From positions 3,593,001 through 3,657,000 of the forward strand of contig OZ017748.1 in NCBI GenBank assembly GCA_963969365.1: a stretch of DNA of 64,000 nt, read 5' to 3'. A program made the translations under genes and the position numbers. The DNA comes from Asterochloris sp. CNOR1 (Eukaryota > Chlorophyta > Trebouxiophyceae > Trebouxiales > Trebouxiaceae). Each line of letters opens with the position of its first letter. The stretch's first letter is position 1. The notes beneath the pieces were generated by a model, which saw only the letters and a program-made list of their open reading frames with translations, made no database searches and was not told the DNA's origin. This document shows positions 1-11,190 of the stretch, piece after piece.

Positions 1-426
1 CAAGTGCAGTGTAGTGCACCAACAAAGTCAAGTGGTCCCCTCACAATTCAGTTGTGGGACAGGGGCCAGTCCATATAGCTGCAGCACCCCCCGCCAACAA
101 CCTTCAGGCTGACAGTCTTGTTCTAGATACTTGCTGAATGAATCCAAATAACCCATCACACCAGCTCAAGTCGGGTCTGGCAAGCACTGCTCAGCAGCTT
201 GAAGCTGGGTGGCTACTACTGGGCAAGTCATGTGGGCAGGTAAAACCCAGTTGAAGACATTGCAACACATCTTCAAAGTACATATCAGTCAATGAAAGAG
301 GGCTGAGCTTTGATCTGAATGGTGGCCCCTGAGATGCAGAGCAAACATGACAAACATAAAGAAGGACCGATTGCAGCTCATCTTCAAAACTGTCAGCAGT
401 CAGGACTGGTAGGGTCAGGGATAATG
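1..426. other. 3' flank of the TRAPPC8 gene, no gene seen
   Basis: This stretch lies downstream of the TRAPPC8 stop codon. Open frames run through it on the minus strand, but none resembles a protein I know and none continues the TRAPPC8 homology. It is probably 3' UTR plus spacer. I saw no clear polyadenylation motif. Confidence 0.5.
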
Positions 427-3400
427 TCAAGGGTCTGGGTCTGCTACCTGCAAAAGGATTGGTGGGCCGGGCTGCACGCCTCCACTGTTGGTGCTGATGG
501 ACCCAGTCCAGGAAATCCTGTAATCTGTCAGCTGGTACACCCCTGGGGCAAAAACCGCAACATGCAGCTGCACTACTGTGGTCTGACCAGCCCCAAGGGC
601 AGGCACATTGGCCAGGGTGCTCCCACACCACTGGTGGTCTGCTGTTGCCGGCAGGCTGAAGAGCCCGCCAGCGGTCGGGGTCACGCTTGCCAATGCGGCC
701 GAGATGCCGTGGGTCAGCGAGGGACTGCCCCCAGCGCCGGCTGGCTCCAGCTGCAGGCTGGCCTGAGGCGTGAGCAGCGGCGTCCTGGAAGAGCGGGGGG
801 TGGCCACTGCCTGGCGCGGGGTGGCTGGGGGGGCCCCAGCTGACGCCCTGCTGGCTTGGGGCATGCCCTGTGGTGTTGTGCTGTTGTGGCGCATGGCTGC
901 CCACCCGCCGCCACCTGCAGGCAGCACTGACGACACCAGTCAGGCTGGCAGCGTGGCCTCCAAGACGGTGGTCAGCTGTTGAATGTTGTGGCCCGCTCTG
1001 GAGGGCTTCAGGCAGGACCGTGAATGCACAGTCCCTCCCTGGTGGAGGCAGGCAGCCCCCCCAGCTCCCCATCATCTGCCTGCTCACTACAATGATCGAT
1101 GCCCTGCCCTGGCAGCATCCTGGATTCATGAAGATTCCACACAAAGCAACTGTCATGCTGCTGCAGGACAAGATGGTCCAGCTTGCCTTCATCTGCTGCA
1201 TCTCGCTCCGTCCCTGCCTCCACGCACAGTGACGTGGCTGTTTCCAGGCTGTTGCGCAGGTGCAGGGTGATAGGCGTGCAACACACTGCCTGCTGGCTGA
1301 AGTCGTTCTGCACTGCAGGCGGCTGCTGCACCACCACCCGGATGGGTGCAGACTCCTGCAGACAGGCGGCATGCTGGAGGCTGTGGCGGCACATCCAGCC
1401 ATGTGCTGGGACCCCTGGATATGCACGTGTCAAGCAAGCAGCTGCAACCTGCTTGAGGCACCCACAAGCTGCTGGCTCCAGCTGGCACGTCACCATCTGA
1501 ATGAGCCATCAAGGGCCATCAGCACAAGCTGTCCATGTCTGAATGAGCAACAACATTGTGCACCTCCAATCGGCAGGGAAGGAAGTGTGCTCCCCAGCGC
1601 TGCCTGCGCAAGGCAGTCGCTGGCACCTCCCAGACAGCCATCACCCCCACTTCAGGGGGCCGGCTGCCAGGCGCTGCTGCAACAACGACTCCGCTGTGAG
1701 CTTTGGGGCGCTGCCTTGACTGATGGCGTGGCAATGGTGGCTGCCGGGAGAGGCTCTGAGCACTGAAGTGGGCCAGGACGCTGGGGAAGGGGCTGGAGGG
1801 TGGGGCATCTGCAGCAGCAGCCAGTCTCTGTCCACATCCCGCGGCCTCTGCAATCATACTGGCAGCGCTGTGAGATCAGCTATGCTGGAAGTGGCAGTCC
1901 TGGTGCTGCACGAAGTGGGTCACTCTGCGCCCAAGGCAAGCCCACCTAGAGCTTGCTGCTGCGGCTCAGCATCTGGCATCGTGTGGTAGAACAGGGCATG
2001 CCTGCCGCCAGGCTGCAGCTTGACGCTGAGGTCCAGGGGAGGGCTGCACCCCGGGAGAGGGCCCAGGCAGAGGCCTGGCGCCTGCGGAGGGTGCAGCGGG
2101 GTCCCGGGGAGCTGCTCCAGGCTCCAGCCCTCCTCAATGCTGCTGAGCTGCCTGAGCAGGAGGGTGACCTGTGCCTGCAGCAGCATGGAAGCCATGGCGC
2201 AGGGCGCAGAGGCCGTGCAGCACTGTGCTGCCGCCCAGCAGGCACGCAGCTTGACTTTGGCCGCAGCAGCGGAGACGTTTGGGCCTCCAGTGGCCTGCCG
2301 AGGGTGCAAAGCTGGATGTCTCGGCACAGAAGCTGCAGCCCCCGTCCTGAGGCCCACCTGTATCTGGATGTCCAGTGCCAGGAGGCAGCGGAACAGGTGC
2401 TCTGCGCAGGGGCGCAGCGAGGCTGCCATGGCCAGGGCTGGCAGCACCTCCACGGTCTGCGTCATGCGTAGCACCCTGCGGAGGAGACAGACAGCCGTGC
2501 TGGTGGTGTGCAACAAGCACCGGAGACAGACAGCCGTGCTGGTGGTGTGCAACAAGCACCGGAGACAGACAGCCGTGCTGCTGGTGGTATGCAACAAGCA
2601 CCGGGGACAGACAGCCGTGCTGCTGGTGGTATGCAACAAGCACTGCTCACACTTGCAGGCCCTGTGCAGGTACAAGTACAGAGAGGCTGCTCAAGTGGGC
2701 AGCCAGCGAGGGCTGCATGTGAGCGAACTGCGTCTGGCTTCAACCAATTTGTAAGTTGCTTGGCCCCCACTGCTGTGATGTGGAGTCAGGGTTTGCTGCA
2801 GCTTCAGGGTTTGCTGCAGCTTCCAGCACGACTTGATGGGTCAAGATGCAGTGCTACACAAGCCCAAATGTGCTTGCAACAATTCCTGCTGTGAAGCAGC
2901 GCGAGCTCTGAAGAAGAAGCGGGCGAAGCAGGCCCGCCCCAGAATGGGCCCTCTGCCAGTGCTTCACTTGTCATGAGTTGGAAAGGCAATTGCAGCCATG
3001 CAGTGCATCTCAGTCAGGTGCTTTGAGCAGGTGGCCCCGAAGTGGCCACCATTCCCTGAGCAGGGCCTCACCTGTGCTTCATGCCATCCACCGGCGTGAC
3101 CAGCTGGAAGTACCACACCAGGTGGTACACCAATGTCCCGGGGCTGCGCGGGTGCAGCCAGAGGGGCCACCGTAGGGACTCCCCCGGTGCCAGAATCACA
3201 TTGGCCCCCCAGGCCACCACAGTCTGCCCACCCTTGAGCTGTGACTGTGTGGGCTCATCCGCCGGGCGCCTTGAGGTGCTCACCTGCCCTCGAGAGCGCT
3301 CTAGGGCAACTCCTGCACACCAGCAAGGGCACAGCTGGGGGTCCTTCTGTAGCGGTGTCCTGAGCCCGATGCGGCAGCTGCAGCTCTGCAAAGGGTGCGC

Positions 3401-6400
3401 CGGCAGGGCGCTCGTCAGAAACACACCAAGCTGCAAGCTCGCCATGCACCAGCAGCAGATATGGCAGCCTGGCTGAGCCGGCCGCAGTACAACCTTGACC
3501 TGGTGAGCAGCTGCCACCTCCGCATGCAGCCGGCGATGTCAGCCTCACCTTCAGCCACTTCAGCATTGTCTGGCTGCAGCTCAGCATTGCTGGCAGGGCA
3601 GTGCACATCTGGGTGGCTTATGAGCAGCTTGATGCCCTGGAGCGGCAGCGTCCCAGCATTGCGCATGTCCAGCGTGCAGCGATGCAGCTCGCCAGCCAGC
3701 ATCTGGGGTGGACGCTGCAGTACGTCAGCCTGCAGGCAGTGCGGGCAGGAACATGTATGTCTGTGCTGTGGGTGGGAACTGCCCCGGTCTGGAACGCCAT
3801 CACAGAAGGCAGTGCAGCCGCCTGCCAGGCGTCCAGAGTGCCTGCCTTGACGCCCTGTCTGCAGATGGTTGCAGCCCACTATCGATGGCTGCTCAAGGTC
3901 ATGGTCGGCAATATTGTCAGCACACAGTGCCACCAGGGAACACAGGAGAGTCTGCTGTCAAGTTGGCCCCACCTCCAGGCGTGGTGCAGCTGCAATCACA
4001 TTGAAGGTGAGGCAGCGATTTGCGGTCCTGCCCCCCTTTTGAGATGACGGCAACCTGCAGGACGGTGCTTCACTGAGCTTTGGCTGCATCAACCCGGCTG
4101 AGACGCCAGAGCTGCCACTGCAGGGTGGCCATTTGTGTTGAGTGAAGCACTGCATCAAGACGCATCTCCTCTCAGCAGGTGACAGAGGCTCAGCAAACAG
4201 CAGCCACGCTTAGGCCCCTTGAACTATGCTGAGTCCTGTTCAAGGTGCCACTGGGCGGTGCATGCCTGGCGGCGCAGCTATCCTTCAGGCACTTGCCTGG
4301 AGTCTGTCCGCCTGTGCTGCCGGGGCTCAGGTGGGGGGAACATCCGCCTGCCATGCGCATGCCCATTGAGCACCCATTCCAGCCCCGTCAGGCGCAGCAC
4401 ACCCGGCTGGAGAGGGCGCAGCTGTAGCCGCTGGCCCTCGCTGTCACCAGGCTTGAGAACAAGCTCCTGGGGCTCCACCTGCAGCAGCCCGGAGGCAGCA
4501 CTGACCCCTGCTGTACTTCATTACATTACCACAAACATCCTGAAGTCTCTACAAGAGAGGGCGGGGGCACAAACACTTGAACCTGCAATCCCTAGATGAC
4601 CCTGCACAGGGGCTCAAACTGTTGCGCCCCAGAGACATCCCAGAGTTTTGGCGTGCTGGGCTGGCTGCCCCGCCAAACATACTGGACTGGCCGCGGCAGC
4701 AAAGCCAGCTGCTAGCCGGAGCTGCTGCCCCATGACTTGGAGTTCAGCCTTGAGCGGCAGGCTGCCCTGGCAGAAGTGGCACACAAGGTCGTGTGTCACA
4801 ACACTGCAGAAATGCCAGCCTGGGCAAGCATGACCTGCTGTGAGGCACTGACCTCCACAAACGCCGAAGCGGGGCCTGCAGCTCCACCCTCATGCTCATA
4901 CAGCAGCTGCAGCTGCGTGAGGCTGAGTCCTATTGCCAGAGGGTTATGAAGCTCCACGTCCACTCCTAGCAGCTCCCCAGCAACAGCTGTGTTGGTGGCT
5001 GCAGCTGCCAGATTGGTGCGGCTGCCCCCATCCAGCCAGGACGTCAGGTTGCTGTCTGACCCTGCATCAGGCCAGTGATGCCAGCGTTTGGTGCTGCGAT
5101 GCACCAGATCATAGGACGCCTTTGGGTGCAGCAGTGCATGTATGCACATATTGGCAGTGCACCGTCTGGCTGCCAAGGGGGTTTTGCCAGCATGCGGAGC
5201 ACCCTTCTCCACCTGTCCTGTCTCTTGCACTGCCAATGTGTGCTTACATGCAGCCCAGCACCCTATGCAGGCAGGGCTCCCGTGTGCACCTGACCTGACC
5301 TTGCATCCAGCAGTTTTCGTCCAACTGCACCTGCCACCTGCACGAAAGACCTTGCAGGCAACAGCGCCACCACGGGGGCAGAGCACCATGCTGCAGAGGT
5401 CTCTCACCGGCCAAGAAAGGTGCCTCCACCTTACGCCAGTGGTCCTCGCCAAAGGTGAGGGCAGCTGCATTGGCGTGAGACACCTGGTCGTCAAACACGA
5501 TGTGCACCCGCGCCATGTTGATCTCTGGCAGCGGCAGCTCCAGCACAGGGATTTCCCCCTGCAAGCATCAATGTGGCCACCTTAGGCCAAATGAACAGCT
5601 GCATGTCAGCAGAGTATCGACAGCGCCGCACATGGCAGTGCAGCACTGGGGGTCTGCAGATAGTGAATGCCCCAGATTCCCTGGACCAGTGACACTGCCT
5701 TGTAAGCATGCAGGCACCTGGCCCACCTGTTTGTGAGATGCCTGCTGCAAAGTGTCCAGTAGCTGCTGCAGGTACACTCCCTGCCAGTGGGGGCTGCTCT
5801 GGGGGCAGGGCAGAATGTGCATGAAGTGCTGCACAGCCGTCAGGAGGTCCCCCGAGTCGCGACTGCTCTTGCCCAGCGTGTCATACAGGTGCTCCTCGAT
5901 GAACGCCCACTGTCGCCCATGGTACACGCTGAGCACCTGCCTGCAGGGGGCCAGGGAGGTCAGCAGGCAGCTGCAGACCAGGCCCCCATCAGGAATGCAG
6001 AGTGCATGTTAAGCACCTGCCTGCAGGGGCCCCAAGACATGGGCAGGCGGCTGCTGGCAGACACGCAGTCTTTGTTGAAAGATGAAGTGTGTCTGGGCTT
6101 GAAGGCAGAGGGATGATTAGTGCCTCCAGGGGCCCAGGAGTAGCGTGACAGCTGCTTGCAGGCAAGCGACACCCCTGCAGTGTTGGCTGAGCGGGCGGCG
6201 TCTCAAAAACAGGTGATGCCTGTGCTGAATGAGTTCATCAGCATGCAGGGTCCTTACACGTAGCCTTGACTTTTCTGTGCTGGACCCCCTGGGGGCTCAG
6301 GGGACCATGTATGGGCAAACTGCGCTGCTGCAGGTTGTGCTCATTGGGCTGCAGGATGCTGATGGGTAGGGCCATGCATTCTACTCCAAGACCCTGGTTG

Positions 6401-9400
6401 CAGGGATCCGGGAAGCTGTGCAAGTTGCTGCTGTCAGGCAGGCTCTGTCAGGGCAAAACGTGCACAGACAAGGTAGTCGAGAGATGCGGCTGACACTGAG
6501 GGCCACACAACAGCTTCTCGTCAGGGCTGAAGCTGTGCATCTTGCTGCTGTCAGCCAGGCCGCGTCAAGGTACAACCATGCACAGACATGGTGGTCAAGA
6601 GATGCAGCTGACACTGAGCGCTGCACAGCAGCTTCTCGTCAGGGTCCAGCCATCAAGCCATCTTGTGGCGAGACAAGGGAGCCACCACACCTTTCTCCAC
6701 GCTGTGATTTGAAGCCTGACTTGTTGCCATTGGCAGTGCAGTCACCTGTAGGCCCGCATGCCCAGCTTCTGCTGCCGCACTGCGTTGTAGCGCAGCCCTG
6801 CCAGCACCAGGTGGAAGGCAAATTTGCGCACGCTGGGGGGTGACATCTGCAGCAGTGACAGCGCTGCCTGCTCCAGGAGGAGCGCAGCCCTCAGGGGCTC
6901 CTCCTGCAGGGCATTGCAGCCACTGTGCCGGCCGGGGACAGTGCACTGTCAGCCTCTGCCATGACAGCTTGACGCAGCTTTCATGTGCAGGCCTGCAAGC
7001 CCCTTGCCACAGGCAGAACGTGGTGGGCTTCATTGGCAGGAACATTGGGTAGGCGTCCCCTGTCACAGGTCACAGACAGCACGAGCCGGCTGCTAATTCC
7101 AGGTGACCCTGCCCATGGGCCCTCTCCCAAGGGCCAAAAGAAGGGTGATTGTGTTCAGGGATCACCTTGTGCAGGCAGCCTCTGCCGTGAACCAGCCAGC
7201 TTGCCCGCAACAAACACTCTGCACAAGGCAGCAGGGCACACTGCTACAGCAGGGGGCCTTGTGGGGCAGCAGAGCCCACCTGGAAGTGCGCCTTCATCAA
7301 GGCGTAATTGGCTTCTGCGTGCAGACCATGCTGCCGCGCATAGTCTGCCAGCAGGACCATGCTGCGCGTGGCCAGACGCACATGCTCCGCTGCCCGGGGC
7401 TGCTCCCCAGACCCAGGGCTGGTGTAGCGGTAGAAGGCTTCCTTGAAGTAGCCTGACACCTCGCTCATGGCAGCGTGGGCCATGAAGGAGGCGAGGCCCA
7501 GCATCTCCTGCACGGAACCAGGGCTGAATGTGATGGGGCGCTGCTGCAGGGAAGCGCCGCAAGCCCGTGGGCACAGCATAGAAGGGCGTCATAGTGGCCT
7601 GCCATGTTGCTCATGTCTGTGTTGGCTGTGCAGCAGGCCACATTCAGCATCTCCTGCACAGCCATGCGGGCACGTCTACACACACAGCTGTGCAAATGTG
7701 CAGCTGTGCAGGGCAGGGAGCCCTTCATAAGGGCTGGCGTCTGCAATTCTAGAGGCCAAATTTAGCACTTCTGCACTGGTAAGGCGACATCTGCGGCGCC
7801 CACTGCCCTGAAATGCTGCTGCAATGCCAGCCAGAAAGGGGGTTCTGGCCAGCGTGCTGCTCTGGCCCAACTGCACACACAACACCTCAAGCACAGCGCA
7901 GCTCCGACACCCCAAGGCAGTTCAGATCGCACCTGGGCCCCTGCATAGGCCTTCCAGGCCTTGTCAGCCCGAGCATCGCTGGACAGCAGCTTGAGGGTGG
8001 ACACAGCGGTCTCATAGTCCTGCATCATGAATGCCAGGTCCGCCAGCTGCCGCAGCTGCCCCTCCATGGAGGCTGCTGCATAGGGCTGCCCTACAACTGC
8101 GCCACGCGGGGTCTGGGACCCGTCACGGGCCTCCTGCTCCCGAGTGGCGGCGCTGCTCTTGTTGCGCCACAGCAAAGTCTTCAGCTGGTTTTTTAGCCCC
8201 CGCCTAGAGGACACCACCTGCGCAGCAAGGCAGGTGCAACTTTAAAGGCCATAGCAGGCCGCTGCTGCTGCCTGTGCTGACGGTTGCCCACGGGGTCCTG
8301 CCAACCAACAGCAATCTAGCATGCAGGTTGCTCGGCAGGCAGGTACCAGATCGATGCAGATGGCTGCAGCGCAGCGTCTGCCCAGCACAACCATCCTACC
8401 GCGACCTGCTGGTCAGCACCAAGCTCCTGCAGCACTTCAGAGGGCGGTTGGCCTCCCAATGCATGTAGGTGCGCTAAGCTAGCAGAACAGGCAGTCCACG
8501 TGCATAGAGACTTGCTAAATGGGGCTGCAGCCCATCAGTGCCAGGCAGGGCAGCCACGGTCTATCAGCTGTGGCTTGGAGGCAAATCGGCCCCCCAGTCT
8601 CAGGCCAACCTGCTGATTGAGGCTGCGGACCCTGAGCTCCAGGTGGGGCAGCAGGGTGCGCGTGGTGAAGGCCTCCAGCACCTTCTGCACCGCCTCCAGA
8701 TCTCCAGGGCTGAGGCGGACTCCCAGGCCACCCTTGGGCAATTTGGGGCGCTCTGCAGGCTCCCCAGCACCACCCCCTCTGGGCACGCCTGCAAGGGCAA
8801 ACAGCGCGCATCAGGTGCTTGATGGTTTGGGTTGAAAGCCAGCAGCCTGCCACGAAGCAAGCAACAGGAGATGCATGCAATAAGCGGCTTGCGTACTCCC
8901 CTCTCAGGCCAGAGTTGTCATGCACATTGACCCTTCTCGGAATTGCGATTGTGCCAGACCCAGCAAGTTGGCATGGGCAGACTGGTAACCCAGCACTCAG
9001 CCTCACAGACAGAGATTGGTGACCTGTGCAGCAGAAAGCTGCTGGTCACGGCTGGCCTCAGGTGCCTGCGGCACATTCACTGTCACACGTCTCCCAGCAT
9101 ATGCTGCATCAGGTTCCAAAAGTGAGGAAAATGCTGGTGATCACAGGTGCAGCCTGGCAGCTTGCCTCGCAGGTGCGTCTGCCAGAAGGCCTCCATGTTA
9201 GCGGCAGGGGGGGAGGAGGCTACTGCAGGAGGCCGTGTGTTGATGCGCAGCAGCTGGCAGTGCGTCGCCCCAAGGCTGGCCTGCATGGTCTTCAGCATCT
9301 CCTCTGACCTACAGTGGCAGAGCAGCAGCAGTCACCAAAGCCAAAGAAAGCACTGGCCGGAGGATCACCGTGCTCCAAGGGACCTGCGGACGGGCATTCT

Positions 9401-10898
9401 GCATCTCACCTCGTGCAGAGAGCAGGACAGAGCTGGGGTTGCGATGATGTATTTTGGAGCTTAGATCAAAGAAGTCACGGCAGGCTCGGCAAGTCATCAG
9501 GCTGAACCCCTGGTCATCGTGCAGCAACATGAGACAGGTGATTGTAGTGGAAATCGTGCTGCCCCAACCTTGAGAGGCCAAGCCAGGCTTTACCTCGACA
9601 AGCCATTGGGCTGCCCCTGGTCGTCGTGCAGCAGAAGGTAGTGCTTCAGGATGAGAGGATCCATGACGCCCTGCTTCATCAGCGGCGGCAGCTCTGCAGC
9701 CTGGAAGAGGGCGCTGAAGCCGGCAGTGGGGTCAGGTGCATGTGCGTGCAGCACCAGCAGGCCTGCAGGCAGGTGGGTTAAGCATCGTGCGAGCACTGTC
9801 GTGGGCAAGAGACCTCAGCTGCCTGCATCACAGGAGCAGCCCTCTGACAGCAGCCTCCTTGAGCTGCTCAGGTGGTGCATGCAGTGCCACCTTCAGGTGC
9901 CAAAGCATTGCTCACATGCCACAGGATAGTCAAAGGTTTCATGGTCTCCGAACATGAGCATCCTGAAGAGCTCCTGCTTGTACACGTCAAACCAGGGGGT
10001 CTTGATTTGCACACGCCCTGCACACGTCAGAGAAGTCTCAGGCAATAGTTCTGAATGGCCCACAGCACTCAGACTGTCTCCATCACAGGCTGCCAGCTGA
10101 GGCAGCCCTGCACAAAGTGATGCTGTTGCAGCAAGAAACTCTACTTGCAAGCCTGCCACGACATCCCAGACATGGGTCCTCACCTGCTTGCATGTCCGCC
10201 ATGACATCTGGCATATCCTCATTGGCAGCTGCAGCAGCTTCTCGGTCCACCACTCCAGCCAAGTACTGGTCAGCCTCCTGCAAGACACAGATGTCGCGTT
10301 CGTCAACATAACGGGTGTAGCGCTGGTGTGCCTCCTCCACAATGAGGAGCTCAGTGCCTGTGGCCTGTTTATCTCAGTGCTTCTCAGCAGCCATTGTGAG
10401 CCTCGACCATGGCGCAGGGTGCCTTGTGGGGAGGTATGAGAACGCTGGCCCGCAGTCGCATCATACCCACCTTCTGTGGGGGCTGCCGCATGGTGGAGCA
10501 GTGGTAAAAGCGCAGCCTGAACTCCTTTATTCTGTAGGACTGCTCCCCCACAGTCCTGACTGGCACTGCAGGCAGGCAGCAGGCAAGAGCCCTTCAGTGC
10601 AGATAGCTTGAACGCTGACTTGACCATAGCCAACATCAGCATGTAGGCCAGAGACCATGCTGTAGCTCAGCAATCGTTCATGCTTTGCAAGACAGGCCTG
10701 CCAGGAAAGTTGTGATGTGTGTCCAACTGGCAGTGGGCAACCTTCCTTACCGCTGAGATGGTGGAAGTACCCAAACGGCCTGAGCAGATCAACAATCGTG
10801 AGACCATTCTTTTCCTGCACCAATGCTTCTGCTTCTGGAGAGGAGACTACCATTACAACCGGACTGTAGGTCTCCAGCAAGCGGTCTCTGAATTCCAT
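427..10898 (-). CDS. TRAPPC8: TRAPPC8 / Trs85 homologue (TRAPP complex subunit)
   Basis: This is a subunit of the TRAPPIII tethering/GEF complex, which activates Rab1/Ypt1 in ER-Golgi traffic and autophagy. It is read as many short exons. The ATG at 10898 opens an N-terminus with SPEAEALVQEKNGL and LLRPFG, the hallmark start of the family. Phased exons are 10898-10751, 10565-10471, 10364-10184, 10017-9916 (TPWFDVYKQELF, DHETFDYPVAC), 9762-9594 and 9308 to about 9160. Later exons carry LLPHLELRVRSLNQQV (about 8640), LADLAFMMQDYETAVSTLK and KAWKAYAGAQ (about 7930-8060), ATRSMVLLADYARQHG (about 7330), LLLEQAALSLLQM and KFAFHLVLAGLRY (about 6770-6900), VHIVFDDQVSHANA (about 5490), VELHNPLAIGLSLTQLQLLYE (about 4900-4960), MLAGELHRCTLDMRNAG (about 3690) and APGESLRWPLWLH (about 3170). 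The last, Ig-like, C-terminal exon ends at the stop at 427-429. The order of all blocks matches TRAPPC8 of plants and animals. Intron sequence exceeds coding sequence, and several introns hold tandem exon echoes. Some internal junctions, notably 8400-8800, are not resolved. Confidence 0.92.
2482..2643 (-). repeat. Four-copy 39/42-bp tandem repeat next to a splice acceptor
   Basis: There are four head-to-tail units at 2482-2520, 2521-2559, 2560-2601 and 2602-2643. The two 42-bp units differ from the 39-bp units mainly by one extra CTG triplet. On the gene strand each unit carries the pyrimidine tract CTGTCTGTCTCC followed by GGTGCT, which resembles the real acceptor just downstream (CTGTCTCCTCCGCAG followed by GGTGCTACG at about 2479-2460). 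The array therefore looks like a multiplied intron-exon edge inside a TRAPPC8 intron. Confidence 0.85.
5932..6070 (-). repeat. Echo of a TRAPPC8 acceptor and exon start
   Basis: The exon beginning VLSVYHGRQW has acceptor and first bases CTGCAGGCAG|GTGCTCAGC on the minus strand (about 5950-5925). About 80 bp upstream in the gene (about 6030-6005) the intron holds CTGCAGGCAGGTGCTTAAC. Further similarity follows the CTGCAG on the plus strand in both copies. Confidence 0.75.
6412..6645 (-). repeat. 117-bp tandem duplication in a TRAPPC8 intron
   Basis: Two adjacent 117-bp units (6412-6528 and 6529-6645) share long runs, such as GAAGCTGTGCA at the start, TGACACTGAG in the middle and CAGCTTCTCGTCAGGG at the end, with scattered substitutions. 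They sit in the intron between the RYNAVRQQKL exon (about 6740-6930) and the VLSVYHGRQW exon (about 5940). I see no coding function. Confidence 0.9.
7597..7790 (-). repeat. Two decayed copies of a TRAPPC8 exon start
   Basis: The real exon begins VQEMLGLASFMAHAAMSEV (about 7516 downward). Upstream in the intron, about 7660-7603 reads GTGCAGGAGATGCTGAATGT and translates as VQEMLNVACCTANTDMSNM. A second, more decayed copy at about 7785-7735 starts GTGCAGAAGTGCTAAATTT. Both keep the CAG acceptor position. Confidence 0.8.
9495..9560 (-). repeat. Echo of the TRAPPC8 exon 9762-9594
   Basis: On the plus strand the exon has CCCCTGGTCGTCGTGCAGCA (encoding LLLHDDQGQ on the minus strand). The intron that follows it in transcription carries CCCCTGGTCATCGTGCAGCA, which encodes MLLHDDQGF, with flanking similarity. 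The downstream exon starts at 9308, so this copy is intronic. Confidence 0.8.
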
Positions 10899-11190
10899 GC
10901 TGTTTCAGAGTGCTTTATCTGTGATGCAAGGGGTCAGGCTCAAGATGATGAGACTGCCTTTCGAATAGAACAGATCTGGCAGACATTGTTGAGCATCAAC
11001 TGCCAGCGCTGGCCCATCTGGTCCAACCTACGGACAAGAAGTTTGACCAGGAAATTCAACCCGTATCAGAAGTAGAGCTAGCACTCAACAAATCTGCTTG
11101 AATGAAATCCGCGCTGAGGAAGCCAGTCACGAGGAGGTGCTGGAAATGTTCGCATGATTTCTTGGGCGAGATGGGCAGGCTGGGGCAGTA
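10899..11190. other. Short spacer upstream of TRAPPC8
   Basis: This 292-bp gap lies between the TRAPPC8 start codon and the stop codon of the next minus-strand gene. It must hold the TRAPPC8 promoter and 5' UTR and the 3' UTR of its neighbour. It contains no recognisable coding segment. Confidence 0.5.

Noticed and set aside
191-1426. 411-codon open frame on the minus strand at the left edge
   Set aside because: It crosses the TRAPPC8 3' exon in a different frame, has low-complexity Cys/His/Pro composition and matches no family. It is a shadow of GC-rich sequence.
2134-2643. Repeated peptide VLVAYHQQHGCLSP as a protein repeat
   Set aside because: The unit lengths are multiples of three, but a clear acceptor lies downstream of the array and the homologous TRAPPC8 frame begins after it. 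The array is better read as intronic.
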